Shown one piece after another: positions 20,298 through 23,666 of a DNA stretch of 23,666 nucleotides. This stretch comes from DASUAS01 sp036271015 (GTDB taxonomy: Bacteria; Actinomycetota; Acidimicrobiia; IMCC26256; DASPTH01). The stretch's first letter is position 1. Each line of letters opens with the position of its first letter. The stretch spans positions 1 through 23,666 of the forward strand of contig DATBBL010000042.1 of NCBI GenBank assembly GCA_036271015.1. Reading direction: 5' to 3'. The notes beneath the pieces are model-generated. The model was not told the origin of the DNA. It ran no database searches and was given only the letters and a program-made list of their open reading frames with translations. Made by a program: the position numbers and the translations under genes.

Positions 20298-21923
20298 ATG
20301 ACCGACCAGCTCCCGGCGGCGGCCGCGGCGGTCGACTGCGCGGCCGACGTGGTGGCGTCGGCCACCGACCACCTGGCACGCGAGTCGACGGTCGACGGCC
20401 GGATCTCCGTGGCCCGGCTCGACGACCACCAGGTCCTCGGCTACGACCTCGCGCACGCGGCCAGCGCGGTCGAAGGCGCCAAGGTGATGCTCGCGTACGG
20501 CGAGCAGGGCGAGGTCGAGTCCCGGCTGGCGCGCGCGTTCATCGCCGACGCCATCGCCGAGCTTGCGGCCAAGCTCCTCGGCCGCGAGGCGGTGTGGGGC
20601 GTCGACGTCGAGCTCCTCGCACCGGCACTCCCGTTCGTCGAGGCGCACCGCGCGCCCGAGTTCCTCGAGACGGTGGCGGCAGGGCTGGAGACGGGCGGTA
20701 CCGGGCCCGGCCACCTCCCCGACGACTTCCAGCTGGCGGCGGAGACCTTCCACCGCTTCGCCGAGGCGGAGATCCGGCCGGTCGCCGAGCACGTCCACCG
20801 CACCAACGCCGACATCCCCGAGGAGCTCATCGCCGGGCTCGCCCAGCTCGGGGGCTTCGGGCTCTCGGTGCCCGAGGAGTACGGCGGCTACGCGACCGGG
20901 GGCGAGGCCGACTACCTCGGCATGGTGGTGGCCACCGAGGAGCTGTCGTGGGGCTCGCTCGGCGTCGGCGGATCGCTCATCACCCGCCCCGAGATCCTGA
21001 CCCGGGCCCTCGTGGCCGGTGGGACCGAGGAGCAGCAGCAGCGCTGGCTCCCCCGCATCGCCACCGGCGAGCTCATGGTCGGCGTGACCGTCACCGAACC
21101 CGACTACGGCTCCGACGTCGCCGGGGTGAGCACGATGGCGACGCCGGTCGAGGGCGGCTTCCGCATCAACGGCGTCAAGACGTGGGCGACCTTCGCCGGC
21201 CGCGCCAACCTCCTCATGCTGCTGGCGCGCACCGACCCCGACAAGAGCAAGTCGCACCGGGGCCTGTCGTTGTTCGTGGTCGAGAAGGACGCGGTGCCCG
21301 GGCACGCGTTCGCGCTCGAGCAGCCCGAGGGCGGCACCCTCGACGGCCGCGCCATCGACACCATCGGCTACCGCGGCATGCACTCCTACGAGGTGTCGTT
21401 CTCCGACTGGTTCGTGCCCGCTGCGAACCTGGTGGGCGGCGAGGCCGGGCTCGGCAAGGGCTTCTATCTGCAGATGGAGGGGTTCGAGAACGGGCGCCTG
21501 CAGACCGCCGCGCGCGCGGTCGGTCTCATGCAGGCCGCGTTCGACGCCGGGCTCGCGTACGCGCAGCAGCGCGTCGTCTTCGGCAAGCCGGTCTTCGACT
21601 ACGAGCTCTCGCGCATGAAGCTCGCCCGCATGGCCGCGCTCATCCAGGCCGGGCGCCAGTTCTCCTACGACGTGGCGCACCGCATGGGCCGCGGCGAGGG
21701 CACCTTGTCGGCGTCGATGGTGAAGGCCTACGTCTGCCGCTCCGCCGAGTGGGTGACACGCGAGGCCATGCAGCTGCACGGCGGCATGGGCTACGCGGAG
21801 GAGTTTCCCGTGTCGCGCTACTTCGTGGACGCCCGCGTGCTCTCGATCTTCGAGGGCGCCGACGAGACGCTCTGCCTCCGGGTGATCGCCCGGCGTCTCG
21901 CCGAGCAGGCCCTCGGCGCCTGA
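20298..21923 (+). CDS. mcd: (2S)-methylsuccinyl-CoA dehydrogenase
   Basis: A 541-residue FAD-dependent acyl-CoA dehydrogenase that oxidises (2S)-methylsuccinyl-CoA to mesaconyl-CoA in the ethylmalonyl-CoA pathway of acetyl-CoA assimilation. It is about 150 residues longer than ordinary acyl-CoA dehydrogenases. The N-terminal extension, with DDHQVLGYDLAHAASAVEGA and LLGREAVWGVD, is the hallmark of Mcd. The catalytic domain has RPVAEHVHRTNADIPEELI, FGLSVPEEYGGYA, TEPDYGSDVAG (flavin region), GYRGMHSYEVSF, QLHGGMGYAEEFPVSRYFVD and the catalytic-base motif SIFEGADET (Glu near 519). The match is clear along the whole length. It stands alone on the plus strand; other pathway genes lie nearby at 16483-16995 and 23454-23666. 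Confidence 0.93.
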   Translation: MTDQLPAAAAAVDCAADVVASATDHLARESTVDGRISVARLDDHQVLGYDLAHAASAVEGAKVMLAYGEQGEVESRLARAFIADAIAELAAKLLGREAVWGVDVELLAPALPFVEAHRAPEFLETVAAGLETGGTGPGHLPDDFQLAAETFHRFAEAEIRPVAEHVHRTNADIPEELIAGLAQLGGFGLSVPEEYGGYATGGEADYLGMVVATEELSWGSLGVGGSLITRPEILTRALVAGGTEEQQQRWLPRIATGELMVGVTVTEPDYGSDVAGVSTMATPVEGGFRINGVKTWATFAGRANLLMLLARTDPDKSKSHRGLSLFVVEKDAVPGHAFALEQPEGGTLDGRAIDTIGYRGMHSYEVSFSDWFVPAANLVGGEAGLGKGFYLQMEGFENGRLQTAARAVGLMQAAFDAGLAYAQQRVVFGKPVFDYELSRMKLARMAALIQAGRQFSYDVAHRMGRGEGTLSASMVKAYVCRSAEWVTREAMQLHGGMGYAEEFPVSRYFVDARVLSIFEGADETLCLRVIARRLAEQALGA

Positions 21924-21971
21924 GAGCGCGCCACCGAGCAACCCCGCGCCGCCCCGAGGCGTCGGGGAAGT

Positions 21972-23447
21972 GTGGACGTCCCGATCGAGCTCGGACCATG
22001 TTCGAACGGTGAGTACGACCCGGTGCCGCTGTCACCGGTCGCTCGCGAGGCGCAGCGGCGCGTGCGTGCCGACTGCGACGGGCACGCCCGGCGCACCGGC
22101 GTCTCCCGTCGCCGGTTCCTGCGCTCGTTGTGCGGCGCCGCGACCACGTTGCTCGCGATCAACGCGTGCTCGGAGGAGTCGACCCGGCAGCACGCGCGGC
22201 GGAAGCCCGGGGGCACCTATGCGGTGCCACCGACCGCGGCCGTCGATCCCGACGCGGCCCGCGCCGCGCTCGCGGGGGACGAGTTCGTGTTCGACGTCCA
22301 GGGCCACTTCCTCGACTACTCGGGGGAACCCGCGCCGCAGCCGGGCCGTGACTTCTGGACCGGGTTCCCGCAACAGCAGTGCGGCGAGGCCGACCCCCGC
22401 GTCTGCTTCTCCCTCGACCACTTCATGGAAGAGGTCTTCCTGCGCAGCGACACGTCGATGGTCGTGTTGTCGGCGCTGCCGATCGCCCCGGCCGGCAGCC
22501 CGCTGTCACCGGCGGCGATGGACCACGCCCGCCGCGTCGCCGCGGCCGCGTGCCACGACGATCGGGTGCTGCTCCACGCTCAGGCGTTGCCCAACTTCGG
22601 CGACCTCCCGGCCAACCTCGACGCCATGACCATGGCCGTCGAGCAGTACCCGATCGCGTCCTGGAAGGTGTTCACCAATTTCCCCGACCTCTACGACGGG
22701 TCGGGGAACGCATGGCGCCTCGACGACAGCGACCCGACCCTGGCGCGGGTCGGCGACGCGTTCATCCGTCACGCGGTCGACCTGGGGGTCCCGACCATCG
22801 CCGCGCACAAGGGCCTGTCGACGACGCTGGGCTACTCGTCGCCCCACGCCACCCCGGCCGACGTGGGCCCGGCCGCCCGCGCGCACCCGGACGTCCGCTT
22901 CCTCGTGTACCACTCCGGGTTCGAGGCCGACGTCACCGAGGGTCCGTACGACGCCGCCGCCGCGCAGGGCGTCGACCGGCTCGTCAGGAGCATGCAGGAG
23001 GCGGGCATCGGACCGAACCAGAACGTGTACGCGGAGCTCGGCACGACCTGGTGGTCGCTGCTCGCGCGGCCGGAGGAGGCCGCGCACCTCCTCGGCAAGC
23101 TCCTCACCCATGTGGGTGCCGACAACGTGCTCTGGGGCACCGACGCAGTCTTCTACGGCTCGCCGCAGGGCCAGATCCAGGCGTTCCGGGCGTTCCAGAT
23201 CAGCGAGCAGTTCCAGGAGGAGTTCGGCTACCCCGCGCTCACCGACGAGATCAAGCGCAAGGTGCTCGGCCTCAACGCGTTGCGGCTCCACGACGTCGAC
23301 CCGGTGACCGTGCCGTGCGCCTTCACCCGCGCCGATCTGGAACAGCTCCGGCTCGCGCTCCCGGCGAGGGTGGAACGCCGCGGCCCGCGCACCCGCCGCG
23401 AGCTCCTGAGCTTCGTGGCGCGCGAGCGCGCCCAGCTCGGCGTGTGA
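21972..23447 (+). CDS. Tat-exported lipoprotein, amidohydrolase family
   Basis: A 491-residue amidohydrolase-2-type (COG2159-like TIM barrel) protein. The N-terminus has a twin-arginine signal SRRRFLRS at about 45-52 and a lipobox ending LAINAC (Cys66), so it should be exported folded and lipid-anchored. Its signal is preceded by an unusually long N-region of about 44 residues. The metal site is altered: the usual DxHxH reads FDVQGHF, keeping one His (about 112). Later conserved parts are AAHKGL, YHSGFE and WGTDAVFYGSPQGQIQAFR. Relatives act as hydrolases or decarboxylases; the substrate is unknown. The GTG at 21972 has GGGGA just upstream. It converges on the lyase gene with 6 bp between stops. 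Confidence 0.82.
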   Translation: MDVPIELGPCSNGEYDPVPLSPVAREAQRRVRADCDGHARRTGVSRRRFLRSLCGAATTLLAINACSEESTRQHARRKPGGTYAVPPTAAVDPDAARAALAGDEFVFDVQGHFLDYSGEPAPQPGRDFWTGFPQQQCGEADPRVCFSLDHFMEEVFLRSDTSMVVLSALPIAPAGSPLSPAAMDHARRVAAAACHDDRVLLHAQALPNFGDLPANLDAMTMAVEQYPIASWKVFTNFPDLYDGSGNAWRLDDSDPTLARVGDAFIRHAVDLGVPTIAAHKGLSTTLGYSSPHATPADVGPAARAHPDVRFLVYHSGFEADVTEGPYDAAAAQGVDRLVRSMQEAGIGPNQNVYAELGTTWWSLLARPEEAAHLLGKLLTHVGADNVLWGTDAVFYGSPQGQIQAFRAFQISEQFQEEFGYPALTDEIKRKVLGLNALRLHDVDPVTVPCAFTRADLEQLRLALPARVERRGPRTRRELLSFVARERAQLGV

Positions 23448-23453
23448 CGGACG

Positions 23454-23666
23454 TCAGCTGCGGGTCATCCCGGCGCGCTCGCCGCGGGTGACGAACTTCA
23501 GCGCCATCTTCCGGCTCGCCTCGTCGATCATCTCGTCGCCGAACATGACCGCGCCGCGACGATCGCCTTCGGTGGTCGCCTTCTCGTACGCCTCGAGGAT
23601 GTCGAAGGCGTGGTCGAACTGCTCCTGGGTGGGCGTGAACACCTCGTTGATCACCGCGACCTGGTC
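23454..23666 (-). CDS. HpcH/HpaI/CitE-type lyase, malyl-CoA/beta-methylmalyl-CoA lyase-like (C-terminal fragment)
   Basis: The last 70 residues of a protein whose gene continues past the right edge; the frame is open to the window end. The visible part reads VAVINEVFTPTQEQFDHAF, then ILEAYEKATTEG, GAVMFGDEMIDEASRKMAL and ends GERAGMTRS. This is the C-terminal lid helix region of CitE-like lyases, in the variant seen in actinobacterial L-malyl-CoA/(3S)-beta-methylmalyl-CoA lyases, which cleave beta-methylmalyl-CoA to glyoxylate and propionyl-CoA. The active-site residues are outside the window. The neighbouring mcd supports the assignment; a generic citrate lyase beta-like protein cannot be excluded. 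Confidence 0.75.
   Translation of the reverse strand, partial: DQVAVINEVFTPTQEQFDHAFDILEAYEKATTEGDRRGAVMFGDEMIDEASRKMALKFVTRGERAGMTRS

Noticed and set aside
19917..21941. Minus-strand ORF of 674 codons
   Set aside because: It is antisense to mcd and the tail of the SGNH gene, with no recognisable motif.

Overview
This window is very GC-rich, densely packed DNA from an actinobacterium. Long open shadow frames, GTG/ATG starts, 4-nt start/stop overlaps and several probable leaderless promoters (TANNNT about 6-9 nt before the start codon) fit that group. The enzyme set (DapC-like aminotransferase, PAPS sulfotransferase, ethylmalonyl-CoA pathway enzymes) suggests an Acidimicrobiia-like lineage, but the exact taxon is inference. 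I see no rRNA, tRNA, CRISPR array, insertion sequence or prophage. The longest gene-free stretch is about 265 bp (4902-5166), and it is filled by a riboswitch.

Region 1 (1-2800, minus strand) holds the start of a PLP aminotransferase preceded by a 62-bp tandem duplication, a YjbQ/UPF0047 protein, a CcdA-type thiol-disulfide membrane protein and a solitary DNA methyltransferase.

Region 2 (2827-8656) is the most interesting part: a probable vitamin B12 acquisition locus. A cobalamin riboswitch on the minus strand (4993-5144) leads into two translationally coupled exported proteins. One is an alpha/alpha-toroid protein. The other is a small beta-domain protein with a C-terminal membrane anchor. 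Together they resemble the two halves of eukaryotic transcobalamin/intrinsic factor, split into two genes. Divergently transcribed is a complete ECF transporter: T component, double ATPase, and an S component resembling CbrT.

Region 3 (8665-16995) is a run of twelve minus-strand genes. In transcription order they are MaoC hydratase, HIT protein, a conserved protein with a ribbon-helix-helix-like tail, MarR regulator, DrrAB-type ABC exporter, metallo-beta-lactamase-fold hydrolase, flavin reductase, MauE-like membrane protein, a 57-aa ORF, sulfotransferase and an MDR-family oxidoreductase. Internal promoter-like sites split the run into several transcription units.

Region 4 (17076-23666) has an ABC exporter, an anchored SGNH-fold protein with Gly/Ser repeats, a convincing (2S)-methylsuccinyl-CoA dehydrogenase, a Tat-exported lipoprotein amidohydrolase, and the C-terminus of a CitE/malyl-CoA lyase-like protein cut by the window end. 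Methylsuccinyl-CoA dehydrogenase, a small MaoC hydratase and a malyl-CoA lyase are consecutive steps of the ethylmalonyl-CoA pathway. Two mutases of that pathway need adenosylcobalamin, which gives a plausible reason for a B12 scavenging locus in the same neighbourhood.
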